Assembly: GCF_004193775.1 (NCBI RefSeq)
Contig: NC_041007.1
Location: 22,899,501 to 22,963,500 of the forward strand
Length of the DNA stretch: 64,000 bases
Origin: Glycine soja
Taxonomy: Eukaryota; Streptophyta; Magnoliopsida; Fabales; Fabaceae
Direction of reading: 5' to 3'
Shown here: positions 43,740-55,631 of the stretch, piece after piece
Position numbering within the stretch: the first letter of the stretch is position 1
How the letters are laid out: the number at the start of each line of letters is the position of its first letter
Translations under genes and position numbers: made by a program
The notes under the pieces: generated by a model
What the model was told of the DNA's origin: nothing
The model's input: the letters and a program-made list of their open reading frames with translations, nothing else
The model's database searches: none

Positions 43740-45027
43740 AAGGAAGAAATCCATCACATTTACCATATCTTCGTCTTCCTCAGCTTTGTCTTCATCTCCT
43801 TGGGCCTCTGTGGGACTTGCACCTCCCTGAAAATTAGGCCTATCCTCAGGCCATGCAACAATGGCTCTGAACTACTCAGGAGTAGGCCACGGATAAGGGT
43901 TAGGGTCCTGGCGCTGCTGGTGCAGTGTATACTGATAGAAGCTATCGTTCAACTGCACCTGACCTCTATGGTTTGCAGCCTGCTAGTCAGCCAAATGCTG
44001 CATGTATGCGTGCATCTGGAGCTCCATCCTTTGCATGTGAGCCGAGATGGAATCTAAGGACAGTGGCTGATGTGGAGGCGGTGGTGGTGCATCTGCTGTC
44101 GGGTACTGCTGCTGGTCTTGCCTCAGCTGTTGTGCCTACCTTGGCATGCAATACTTCTTAATGAAGGACCTGTTAATGGGGGGCCAGATGAGCTTTATGG
44201 GCGAGATCGGTACCCCGTAGAATTGGCAGAGGCCTGTGATCAATGCTGGAAATCCCAATGCCCTATTGGACTTCTCTAGGTCCATTGGGTGTCTCGGAGG
44301 TACAATACCCACGAACTAGTAAATGGCCTCCGAGATAAGCTGTGCTACATGAACACTGATTTGGGTCAGGATAGCATAGACCAACTGACATTTAGGAAGT
44401 GGGAGATCAGAATTATGGTCACTGGGAAGGATGTTGCTGAGCAGAAGTGTCATCCAGATCTGAGTCAAAGTGGTCATGCTAATGCACATGATCCACACCG
44501 CCTCCCTGTCACGCTCCATGCAAAATAATGTCTTGGGGAGCACAGTAGCTGGCCTGTGGCCTCTTCATCAAAACCTGAGACTTGGCTTCTTCTTTCAGCG
44601 TATTCAAACCTTTGTCCCTCTTCTAAGATCAATGGATGCCCCAGGAATTGGTTGATAGCATCTTCATCATATGGGATCCATTGGCCCCGCACCCAGGAAC
44701 GCTTATCCATGACTCCTTCTTCAATGGGCCAGGCGTTTGCGTAGAACTCCATGACTATCTTAGGGTCATACTTAGCCATGGGCTCTGTCAGCTGGGTCCA
44801 CTGCCTCTTGGCAACCTCCACCTGGAATTCTGTGTACTCTCCTTCTTCTAGCTGGACCCATCTTTCTTTGAGGAAAAACCAATCCTTAATCACTTCGAAA
44901 TGACGCTGATGCTCCTCACTTTGGAAATGGTGTCCGTCAAACTCAATCTCCACTTGAGGGGCTACACTAGATCCCCCCCTGCGGTGGCCTTCCTAGCCCT
45001 TTTAACAGAAAGCTTCTTCGGGGCCAT
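43740..45027 (-). pseudogene. Extra 3' ORF of the Ogre-like element (PF20167-like)
   Basis: The ORF starts at ATG 45027-45025 (MAPKKLSVKRARKA) and shifts frame at a C-run near 44975. It continues as HFEVIKDWFFLKERWVQL, YDPKIVMEFYANAW, VRGQWIPYDEDAINQFLG, which matches the putative plant transposon protein domain (PF20167) as I know it. After further frameshifts near 44500 the C-terminal half (DLPLPKCQLVYAIL), a glutamine-rich tail and an acidic end follow. It lies between integrase and the 3' LTR, the position of the extra ORF in the SIRE-like element. Function unknown. Confidence 0.72.
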
Positions 45028-45815
45028 CACCTACAAAGACACATCCAACTAAAATTTGGCCTAAAAATTATTTTGCATGAAATACATAATCATATTGTTT
45101 TAGTTATCCCAAGTATAGAAACCAAGAAGTCAATCAATTTTGTGTGGTTTTTACTAATTGTATGTTTTATCATACAACTAATAAAAATCACAACTCAGTG
45201 TGTATTGTTTTGAAAGAAAGAATTTGATATTCTATAGCAATTCATGTGCAATGAACCCACCCTAGTGCAGCAAGTTTAACCAAACAATTAGGCCAATTCA
45301 ATCCAAACAACTTTAAGCATTCATATGACTTATGTATTTGCATCTAAAGCAATGTCCGAAACATCAAGCTTAGTTCATACCCTTGGCATTTAATTTAAAA
45401 ACCTAAGTTGATCATGCACCTAAAATAATGGCTGAACATGTGTAAAGATCATTACCTATTTAAACTTCAAAATAACACATAGAATAGTCATTGTGACATT
45501 TCATCAAACAATTGGTGTGCGCATGTTAAAACATGTATAAATGAGGGATAAGGAGCAACACGACATGCAAATTCATAAAAGAACCAAGGATAGGCCTAGA
45601 GCCATCCATTACAGCCACCAATCAAAGCATTTGGTCATGGGTTTACACATAACTCATGTCACAAACATTGCAAGGAAGCAACAATCAAAGAACCACATAT
45701 CACAAGGAAAAGGTAAAATTAGATGGAGATGGTACTTACTTGAGTGGCTCATGGCAGCCAATCTCTTACCCTCGAAAAGTGCTTTCATGAAGAGTGCTAC
45801 TTATCATGAAAAGTG
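45028..45815 (-). other. Spacer between integrase remnant and 3' ORF
   Basis: AT-rich non-coding sequence where the rest of the integrase should be. I see no integrase motifs in it. It may be a leader of the 3' ORF. Confidence 0.5.
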
Positions 45816-46820
45816 CTTTCATGAGCCATGGGCCAAGGCCCATATATCAATGGCGAATAAAATGAAGTGATGTCTGTTTGAAGGCTTTGGTTCGATGGCC
45901 CCGATCACATCTATGCCCCACATTGAGAATGGCCACGGTGCTGCCAACACATTCAATGGTACAGGTGGAGCATTAACATTATCAACAAAGGTCTGGCATA
46001 TATGGCATTTCCTCACATGAATGCAACAATCTTTCTACATAGTGAGCCAGTAATACCCTGCCCTCAAAATCTTTCGGGTCATGGCATGTCCATTGGCATG
46101 TGTACCAAAGGATCCCTCATGCACCTCTACTAGCATTTGTTCAGCCTCTTTTGCATCCACACATTGAAGCTACACCATGTCATGGTTTATTTTGTACAAG
46201 ACATTCCCACTCAGGAGGAAACTGGTTGCCAATCTCCGTAATGTCCTCTTGTCATTGTCAGAGGCCTTAGGTGGGTATTCCTTATCCTTAATGTATCACT
46301 TGATATCGAAGTACCAAGGTTTACCACCCTCTCCCTCTTCTACCAAATAACAATATGCAAGCTCAACACGACATCTGAATTCAATGTATGGAAAATCTCC
46401 GTGTGGGCTCACTTTGAACATGGACGACGGAGTGGCAAGAGCGCCGACCATCTGGTTTTCCTCTCTAGGAATGTGATGAAATGATATGTCATCAAAGAGT
46501 TCCATCAATTTCCTGATGTAAGCCTGGTAAGGCCCCAACTTGTGGTCTCTGATCTCCCATTCACCTTTCAACTGATGAATGACCAATGTTGAGTCCCCGT
46601 ATACTTTGAGCAACTTGACCCTAAAGTCGATCGCCGCTTGGATCCCTAGGGCACATGTCTTGTATTTCGCTATACTTTTTGTGCAGTCGAAACACAACCT
46701 AGCTGTGAAAGGTATATATTACTTGTCCGGGGAAACCAACACCGCCCCAATCCCTTGGCTTAATGCATTAGACGCACCGTCAAACCACAGAACCCACTTA
46801 TCCTTGTCCTCTTATTGAAC
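45816..46820 (-). pseudogene. Ogre-like RNase H and truncated integrase
   Basis: The RNase H-like domain shows VYGDSTLVIHQLKGEW and HIPREENQMVGALAT. Downstream, after stops near 46290 and 46160, come the integrase zinc-binding region (HVRKCHICQTF) and the start of the catalytic core (MWGIDVIG). The sequence diverges from the family after FAIDI, so the second Asp and the Glu of the DDE triad are absent. Integration by its own enzyme is not possible. Confidence 0.85.
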
Positions 46821-48135
46821 CTCCTTTTCAAACAATGCCATAATATCCTCATCAGGGAATTCTGGATGCATAGGCTGATAATCGCTTATGGGCTGTTGAG
46901 CTAGATAATTTGCCAAGGCGCTCCCCTTTATCGCCTTCTGAGTGACGTAGACAATATCGAATTCTGACAACAGAACCTGCCACCGAGCTATCCTCCCAGT
47001 AAGAACGGGTTTTTCGAAGATGTACTTGACGGGATCCATTTTGGACACCAATCAAGTAGTGTAACTCAGCATATACTGCCTCAAACGGTGAGCTGCCCAT
47101 GCTAAGGCACAACACGTCCTCTCTAGCAACGAGTAGTTCATGTCGCATGCTGTGAACTTCTTGCTTAAGTAGTAGATGGCCTGCTCCCTTTTTTCGGATT
47201 CATCGTGCTGTCCCAACACACACCCCATCGACTCATCTAATACTGTCATGTATAGGATAAGAGGTCTTCTGGGCACCGGTGGCACGAGCACATGAGGATT
47301 CATCAAACACCATTTAATCCTTTCAAATGCCACTTGACAATCATTGTCCCATTGGACAGACTGATTTTTACACAACAATTTGAAAAGAAGCTCGAAAGTG
47401 GCGGTTAACTATGATATGAATCTCGTTATGTAGTTCAACCTTCCCAAGAAACCTCAAACCTGCTTCTCGGTACGTGGCTCGGGCATCTCAAGGATTGCTT
47501 TTACCTTGTCTGGATCCACCTTTTTTCCCTTCTGGCTAATGACAAAGCTGAGAAATTTTCCGAATGTACACTTTGCGGGATTTAGCCTTAACCTGTATTT
47601 ACGCAATCACTTAAACAACTTCCGCAAATTGACTAGGTGTTCCTCCTTCGTCCTTGATTTGGAGATTATGTCATCCACGTAGACCTCGATCTCTTTATGC
47701 ATCATGTCATGGGAATAACGTCACCATCTGCTGGTACATTGCCCCAACGTTCTTCAGCCCAAATGACATCACCTTGTAGCAGAAGGTTCCCCATAGAGTA
47801 ATGAAGGTTGTCTTTTCCATATCCTTCGGTGCCATCTTTATTTGATTGTAACCCAAAAACCCATCCATGAAAGAGAATAGGGCAAAACTGGTCATGTTAT
47901 CTACGATAACATCGATGTGCGGCAAAGGAAAGTTATCCTTTGGACTGACTCGATTTAGATCCTGATAATCCATGCACATTCTCACCTTCCCATCCTTTTT
48001 TGGGACCGGCACGATATTGGTGACCCATTCTGGGTACCCAGCAATGGCCAAAAAATTGGCATCGAATTGCTTCTTCACTTCCTCATTTATCTTTAGGGAC
48101 ATCTCAGGTTTCATTCTCCTCAATTTTTGTTTTAC
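46812..48135 (-). pseudogene. Ogre-like reverse transcriptase
   Basis: Blocks visible are MKPEMSLKINEEV, WVTNIVPVPKKDGKVRMC, YQDLNRVSPKDNFPLPHID and LKNVGAMYQQ. A one-base shift near 47712 breaks the frame just before YVDD (47670-47681). The thumb and the RT-linked RNase H follow (YLSKKFTACDMNYSLLE, RIARWQVLLSEFDI), with stops near 47612, 47460, 47410 and 47050. It is a typical Ty3/gypsy RT, inactivated. Confidence 0.9.
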
Positions 48136-48800
48136 TGGGGAGCACTCGGGATTCAGACTAACTTATCTTAGGCGTTCATGGACATACAAGTGCCGACTTT
48201 GACCTTTTTTTCTTCACCAACGCCTAAATTCACTATCTTTGTCTCTTCTCAGTGCGGCTTCACCTCCCTTTCTTCTTGCTCCACCATTCTCCTCAAATCT
48301 GGCGGATGTCCCTAATCCTTATTTTCTTCCTCCTCGGCTTGATTTACCAGTTGCTCAAAGTCAACATCCGGGTCCTCGGTATCACTACCTTCATAGGACT
48401 CATTGTTGGATCCGCATCAAATCATTTAATTGCAACGAAAATAAATATGCAGAAGAATGAAATGGACGAAAGTGCGAGAGAGAGCATATCAATAAAAAGG
48501 GTCGTATATTTAATATTGCGGGAACATTAAAGCAAGAGGTATGCCCAACAAAAGAAGTAGACCCTAAAGCCTAGGCCCAGCAATAGGGTTCAAACTACTG
48601 GATTACACTGGATTTAACACTGAAATCTCGGGTCACTCCATGATCCACCAATTCTTTAATTCAAAACCCGGGGAGCACGGCTGCACCCAACTTGGCTGCT
48701 CTTAGTTGGTTTCTTCGTCTAGCACAACAACCTGATTCTCATGCATCCACCTCGCGTTGATAAAGCTCTTGCTAATGTGGCAGATAAGGACCCTCTCCAT

Positions 48801-49770
48801 CTACAGTCCCCGCCCTTGTAAATGGGCTAGGCTTCTTTCTCTCCTTTCTAAGGCGACCCTTCTCTTGTCGGCATGTGTAGGCTCGTAACCCAGACCAAAC
48901 CTCCCATAGTTTTCAACGAACTTCACCAAGCTTGTCGTGCCATCACCATACCGGCCTAAACCCATTCCTAGCTCATACCTATCCCTTAACATGACTTGGG
49001 CCACCATCAAAGAGGCACCAGATAAACGTGGTTGCATCGGAGGAGCCTCCATATAAGCATTGTTCACAATTTCTAGTGCTTGAAAAGATGTTTCCAATGA
49101 CTCTTCCACAGCTTCCACATAGGGTGTAGAGGATGGACAACTCACTAGTATATCTTTTTCACCCGACACTATAACCAGCTGTCCTTCCACCACAAACTTT
49201 AATTTCTAGTGCAACATTGACGGGACCACCCCAACAGAATGGATCCAAGGCCGACCTAGCAGGCAATTGTAGGCGGGGTTTATGTCCATTACTTGGATAG
49301 TTATCTAGCATGTGTGTGGCCCAATTTGAATCAGGAGATCGATCTTTCCTCTCACGTCACGCCGGCTACCATCAAAAGCCCTTACCACCATGAAACTTAG
49401 CCTCATATGCGATGCGTCAAATGGCAGCTTATCCAATGTAGTTTTGGGCATGACATTGAGGGAAGAGCCATTGTTAATGAGTACCTTGGCCACTATGTGA
49501 TCTATGCATTTGACGGACACATGCAAAGCTTTGTTGTGTCCCCTGCCCTCAACTGGCATCTCCTTATTGGCAAAAGTCAGGTAATTGTTTACAGTGATGT
49601 TGTTGACTATGCCCTCAAAGCCGGCTGATACGTTTTGCGCTACATAGGCCTCATTCAAAATTTTGACCAACAACGCCCGATGAGGCTCGGAGTTCATGAG
49701 CAGCCCTAATAGAGAGATCGTGGCTGGATTTTTGTTCAATTTCTTAATCACTTTGAATTCACTCTATTGA
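48801..49770 (-). pseudogene. Ogre-like protease and G-patch-like segment
   Basis: The retropepsin-like region reads VLINNGSSLNVMPKTTLDKL; the catalytic Asp of the D-x-G motif is Asn here (AAC, complement of 49473-49475). A later segment has GMGLGRYGDGTTSLV and FGLGYEPT, like the glycine-rich G-patch-type region of this lineage. A stop near 49305 separates them. It lies between gag and RT, as expected. Confidence 0.8.
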
Positions 49771-50287
49771 ATGATTCTCAGAAATTCAGTCGCCTCCTCA
49801 GCTGATATATCTCTCTGGCTAAAGTTGTCTCTTTCCTCTATAAGCTTCCCAACAAGGGCCTCGTCATTCGTGGTTGGGCCCGTCTTCTCCCTCTCGCCTA
49901 TATCCGCCTTCGCCTTCCTCTTGTCTTTAGACCTTGCCGGTAGTTTGGGGGGGGGGGGGGGGGCAAAAACCGCCCGCTACGAGTCATGCCACTTGTACCA
50001 AAAATATTTGTGATCTTAGTAGCCGGCATGCCATTCCCGACACGTATGACAGATGCGTCCTGCCTTTCATCAGGCCCTTGTACACCATATTTCCATGGTA
50101 CTGCCTTATCACTCTTGTAAGGGAAGGGTGCTGGCATTTTTGCTATAGGGGGCTGGAAACCTTGGGGTATCTGAGTGGTAATGTCCTTGGTGAAATGGAT
50201 CACCAAGGGTTTAGGCTTGCTTGGGTTTCTGTCACCCGATTGCATACATACCTCCCCTTCCTCCTTCTTTGCACTGCAAATTTCAAT

Positions 50288-52430
50288 TTACCCCCTGCTT
50301 ATCATTCCCTGTAGCAACTCCTCAGCTATTGGGCATGTTTCCACATTGTGCGACGTCCCTAGATGCATCAAGCACGAATTTCCTTTGTCATCGTTAAGGT
50401 TAATTATACCGGCCTCGCACAATGCTTCCAATATAAACCGCCTGGAAGTCGACACATCCCCTATCTGCTTCAGCTCTCGAGACTTCCATTCTTCCAATGC
50501 GTTTACCGTCGAGCCTCCATGATTGGCAAGTGGATTAATCCTTACATTTGGACTATCCTTTTGGAAAGTCAGCCACCTAGCATTAATCAAGCTTTGTACC
50601 TTGTGCTAAAGGCCACACATTGCTCGACAGAGTGCCCCGAGACGCCACCATGATGGGCGCATGTGGCGTTAGGATTGTACCATCAAGGAAATGGAGGTTG
50701 ATAGACTTTTCTGGGGCTCGCCACAACCATTTAGTTGCTGAGCAAGGATGGTAGCAGGTTGGCATACAACATTGGTATTGGGGTGAACTCCGCGAGTTTT
50801 CTTTCTGGGAAGTTCCTCATTGGGTTGGTGTTTGTATTGGGGTTGGGATTTACACTTGGTCTGGGCTGTGTAGGGAATGGATTTTGTTGGTGGTGTTGGG
50901 GAGGTCTTTGTGGTTGATTGGGCATGCTTGATCAGATGGGCGTTGGGTAGAGGGGAGATCCGATACTGGCCGAGTAATTGTATTGGTGCGGGGGATATTG
51001 GTACATGGGGTTGTGAGGGTTTTTTGGGAATTTGGCCATGTGGGTGTTGTGGTTACGGCATGGGCATCTCCCTCCTTTTTCTTTGCCCCACCTATTCCAG
51101 TCCTCTTATTGCCAGCACTTGTTGAAGCGGCATAATCGAACTTGCCCCTTCTTAGGCCTACTTCGATCCTTTCGCCCGCAAATACTAGATCTGCAAAACT
51201 TGAGGGCATGTAACCTACCATTTTCTCGTAGTAGAACATAGGAAAAGTGTCTACTATCATTGTGATCATTTCCCTCTCCATCATTGGGGGTGCTACCTGA
51301 GCCGCAAGATCCCTCCACCTCTAGACATATTCTTTGAAGGATTCATGCTCCCTTTTGCACATGTTTTACAACTGTATTCTATCCATAACCATGTTGGAGT
51401 TGTACTAGTATTGCCTGATGAAGGCAACCATTAGATCTTTCCAAGAATGGATCCGGGAAGATTCTAGATTGGTGTACCAAGTGATAGCTGCCCCGACCAA
51501 ACTCTCTTGAAAGAAATGCATCAAGAGTTTCTCATCCTTTGTGTACGCCTCCATCTTCCAGCAGTACATCTTCAGGTGGTTCTTGGGGCAAGTAGTCCCC
51601 TTGTATTTGTCAAAGTCTGACACCTTGAATTTCGGAGGAATGATGACATTAGGTACTAGGCATAGTTCCGCCATGTTAGCAAAAGGGTAGTCTCCACCTC
51701 CTTCAATGGCCCTCAACCTTTCTTCTATGTGATTGAATTTTTCCCTTTCCACCATGGCAGGAGGTAGTCTTCCCATCAAAAAATGTAGGGGTTGTAGTTG
51801 CGGTTGTGGACGATACTAAGGGTCTTCCAAGGTGTTCGGCTGGGGTATGCCACCAAATGCTTGTCCTTCAGTTGCATATCTGAGGTAAGGCTAGAAGTAG
51901 GCCAGAGTGTTGTCTCGGGGTACTTCATGTGTCTCCCCCATGGGTTGAGTGACATATGCATGCGCAGACTGAGGTTGTTGTCTCTCAAGGGGTATAGGAG
52001 TAGAGTGGTCAACGTCCTCATCGACACATGTACAACATTGGGTGGTGCATAGTTGGGAGGCAGGCCATACAGTGTGAAAGGATGCTTGCTCTGGACTTGC
52101 GCAAAATGGGGGCCACCTGTACTTCCTAATGCCTCGCCTCCCTGACTTACCATATCTAGGACTGGATGACTTACTTGATTCACACCAGATGGGTGAGTTG
52201 GGTCTACCTCTGTGGCGACACTTGTAGTGGCGACTGCAGCCACGTTGACCTCCATCATTTTCCTCATGCTTATCATGGCCTCCATCATGGTGGTCATTTG
52301 GTCTTTCGTGGCCTCCATGTCGGCCTTCATCTGTTCCTGAACTTCCTCTATCTCGCTCATGACTCTAGCCTTGGCACGTGTTCGGTAAGGGTGTCGTAAA
52401 GTGCATTCATTCTTTTTGGTTACTATGATT
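50288..52430 (-). pseudogene. Ogre-like gag
   Basis: Starts near MSEIEEVQEQMKADMEATKD (a coiled-coil N-terminus, about 52360), then a proline-rich linker, then the gag core (ERLRAIEGG, PPKFKVSDFDKYKGTTCPK, LVGAAITWYTNLE, SWKDLMVAFIRQY; retrotransposon gag domain). After stops come YEKMVGYMPSSFADLVFAGE and a basic, P- and N-rich tail. Stops or frameshifts occur near 51776, 51400, 50850 and 50580. Confidence 0.85.
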
Positions 52431-52646
52431 ACTTTTTGATGATGACAATGACTGCTAAAAATAGAATGCAATGAGTAATGCAACAACTGAATAAACGTGA
52501 ATGCATGACAATGATAAGTCACTGAAGTATTGAATTCACACAGGACATTCCATAGAACATAGGGTCAAATCAAATCCTATTTTCATTAAAACGACATGGT
52601 TCATCATATCTTGTCAGAGTCAGAGCATAAATACAACACAGACACC

Positions 52647-54497
52647 TCAGCGGTTTCTAATTATGTGGGTCATTAGTTCGACCATGTGTTGGGAGTAATC
52701 GAAAAGATCGTGAACTTCATCAGGAACAGAGTACGTGTCAGCCATCGCCTTGGCTCTGGCTAACAACCTTGGAAGCTCTTGACTTTCATTCAGAGTGAGA
52801 GAAAATCTATTCATCCATTTCATGGCTTCCTTGTGCAATAACTTTATCACCCCTTCTCTTGCTTCCCTTTCAGTCTACAAAGCTGATACCTTTGCCTGTT
52901 CATCTTCCAGCATCTGCCCGTGACTAGTAGCCAGGTTCACCTTTTCTTTATATTGATCAACGATTACCAACATATTCTTTTCCATTTGGTTCAACTGCTC
53001 TGTCAAACTTCTCTTTGACCTCTGAGAACTCTTCAATTTATCCCTCTCATCCTTTCTAAGTTTGAGCTCGTTACTGCTGCCCCACAAAGCCCCTCGAAAC
53101 TTGTTCCTACTCCATTCTTCCTTGTAGCCCTTTTTTGTTTCCTGCTCTAACGCTTCAACCATGGTCATGTTGATATCTTTCAGCTCATCACATTCTTTCC
53201 TGACCCTAGTGACTGCCGCCTTCAGCGTCTCCTTCACCACTCTTGTCTTTTCGAGCTCCGCTTTCAAAGCTTGCACTTCTTCACTCTCCTCAGGAATTTC
53301 AACCTCTTTCCCACTCAGACCTTTTAGCTTTGGGAGCCAAGTTATCCCTTGCATTCTAGACTCCAACCATTTGTGATAGCCGCCGATGACGCCATTGCTA
53401 CTTCCCCTAAGCTCCTTATCTTTTCTTTCCACTCTATTCCACGCTTTATGAATTCTTTGAAGTATCTTCGCATTAGCTTCATTGAAACCTCACATGATGA
53501 AAGGCACGATGGTTTCCTCCGATGTCACACCTTTCATAGGGAAGCCTAACTATCTTATGGCCAGCGCGAGATTATAATTAATACAACCCTTCGTCCTTAT
53601 CAAGGGGACATTTGGGAATCCTTCACATGAGCATAACACTCATGGCCCTCCTTTTTTCCACCGTGGGAATCAACTAATGGACGCCTCCATCATGCCTGCC
53701 AAGAGTTCTTCTCAATTTGCTTTACCCTTTTCGGAGCACATGCGATGACCTTGTAGGGGACAAACAGATCTACCTTCATGATAAAAAACATGGGATACCA
53801 ACCATACATAAAGAGCAGGCGTACAACAGACAATTCTTGCATTGCTCTTCTCGCATCTCAAGTCGAATGTATCATATGCATCCGCCAAAACAGCAATGAC
53901 TGGGCTTTCCTTGCTGTGGTGATAAGCAAGAAAGGCGTCGATTGCTGCTAGATCCACCAACCCGTCTACATTTGGGAATAGTACCGTCCTAAACACTAGC
54001 AGAGCTAATATGTCGATGAATGTTGCCCATTCTCCTTGGCTAGTCAGAGCTTCCGCCTTCTCCTCCAAGTGCTTCCTTGGCATCCCTGCCACCCCATTCC
54101 TATTTTGCTTCACTCGGTCTAGCTCTTGTTCAGAGATCCTGACCACTTTTGCTATTCTTGCCATAGAAGGATAGAATCCGGAAAAAAGGTATGGCTTCCT
54201 TCCCCCTAACGGGCATCCTAAGATCCCTTCGAACTCCTCTATGGTTGGTGCTAACTGAAAGTCCCCAAAAGTGAAACATCTGAGTGATTGGTTGTAGTAT
54301 TGAGTGAGAGATGCGATGGCTTCAACGAATACTTCTATCATTGCCAGATCTCAGATCTTCCCATATACCTTGTTGAAGGCTTGACGTTGAACTTGATCCA
54401 TCTGCTGCCCTAGTTTTCGCAAGTCGGCTAACTCTAGATTCTTGACTTTGACATGATAGAACCTCTTTTTAAAAGATGGCGCTTGGTCCGACCCCAT
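52647..54497 (-). pseudogene. Ogre-like ORF1 (plant mobile domain plus coiled coil)
   Basis: ORF1 precedes gag. It begins at ATG 54497-54495 (MGSDQAPSFKKRF) and has an in-frame TGA at 54351-54353, probably from CGA. The domain LAPTIEEFEGILGCPL, PYLFSGFYPSMARIAKVV resembles the plant mobile-domain family (DUF7745 type). After a stop near 53712 a long coiled coil follows (EVQALKAELEKTRVVKETL), then WMNRFSLTLNESQELPRLL at the C-terminus. Its role in Ogre-type elements is unknown. Confidence 0.8.
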
Positions 54498-55520
54498 ATT
54501 TGCGAGAATGAAAATTCTGATGACCAATACTTCAACACCCTATCATAGAGGAGATATGAAGAATGCATCAAGGCATGGTTATGTTATGCATGATAAACGT
54601 ATTTATCAACCGACACAAGATGCCAGAAAGACCATCTTTTCTTATCCATAATGCATTGGGCATCATGGTTTGTTTGCAGTTATTACCATGGTACCCAATG
54701 CACGCAACTAAGAAAGTGGTGCAGACTTTCACGCTTCTTTTATGACTTTGACGATGAAAAAGAATGCAAGGCATGAGTAACGACACGACAGAAGTATGCA
54801 TGAGTGAACATAATGACTAATGACAACAGAAGGTATGTGGTTGGTAGCACAAAGAAACATGCTAGACGAATGAGCATGATAAAATAATGACTTAATGAAA
54901 AATGCCACGTGCGAAGATAATAAAATGGTAAACATAGGAATGATGTATACTATTACGATGTTATAAATATATGCATGACTAGATTAAAGAAATATGACAT
55001 AATGAGTTTGTTCTGTGTTCGTAGTTTAGGATCCTAATGGAGGGGATCGAAAGTTTGCTATCCGGTGATAACTCCCAAGGGTGCTTGTATGTAACTTTGA
55101 AAGGCTTCTAGAGATATCATCCTCTTTGGTAACAACATTGTGGCGGTAGGGACTACCAGCGACAATGCATTATCAAGAGAGGAAAACTCTAGATGAGGCT
55201 TCACTGTTATCAAGCGAGTTGGAGACCCAGCATGACCACAGATCGACCTCCACTTCCTATGTCTCACACAGACCCAAGTATAGGGCCTAATACTTCAATG
55301 TGTGTGCAAAGGTGTAGGTGCCATGTGTGCACAAAACAAACAAATATTTCTAACTACGAACGTAATAGATAGACATGCACACACCAAACACAATATCATA
55401 GCAAGAGGTTATATAAAAATATGGACAAAACAAAAATACAAAAGAGAAAAGGCAACCTAAACAAAGAAAAAGTCACGATAAAAATTGCACACTGACCGAA
55501 TGGCTTAACTCTCTAACAAA
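54498..55520 (-). other. 5' leader of the Ogre-like element
   Basis: About 1 kb lies between the PBS and ORF1, with short open frames but no recognisable domain. Tat/Ogre elements typically have a long leader here. Confidence 0.55.
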
Positions 55521-55539
55521 GTCCCCAATGGAGTCGCCA
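55521..55539 (-). other. Primer-binding site of the Ogre-like element
   Basis: The minus strand reads TGGCGACTCCATTGGGGAC, 2 bp from the LTR. TGGCGACTCC is complementary to a tRNA 3' end GGAGUCGCCA; tRNA-Arg is the primer I recall for Ogre elements. Confidence 0.82.
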
Positions 55540-55541
55540 TC

Positions 55542-55620
55542 TGTCGCAACTTACCTTTTTCATCTTGTACGGTAAAAACATTAGTGAATGATAGTCGCCG
55601 AACGAAATTGGGGTTTGACA
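55542..55620 (-). repeat. Remnant 5' LTR of the Ogre-like element
   Basis: Only 79 bp remain: both ends match the 1155 bp LTR (TGTCGCAAC and CATTAGTGAATGATAGT to TTTGACA), so the middle was lost by internal deletion. The promoter is therefore absent. Confidence 0.85.
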
Positions 55621-55631
55621 ACAAGTATTCT

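Larger units (their letters stand above)
40107..55620 (-). mobile_element. Ogre-like Gypsy element with ORF1 and a 3' ORF
   Basis: A 15.5 kb Ty3/gypsy element on the minus strand, flanked by ACAAG (40102-40106, 55621-55625). From its 5' end: a short remnant LTR, PBS, leader, ORF1, gag, protease, a G-patch-like segment, RT, RNase H, truncated integrase, an extra ORF, a minisatellite, polypurine tract, and a 1155 bp LTR. An ORF before gag, large size and tandem repeats near the 3' LTR fit the Ogre/Tat lineage. All genes carry stops or frameshifts, so the copy is dead. Confidence 0.9.
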
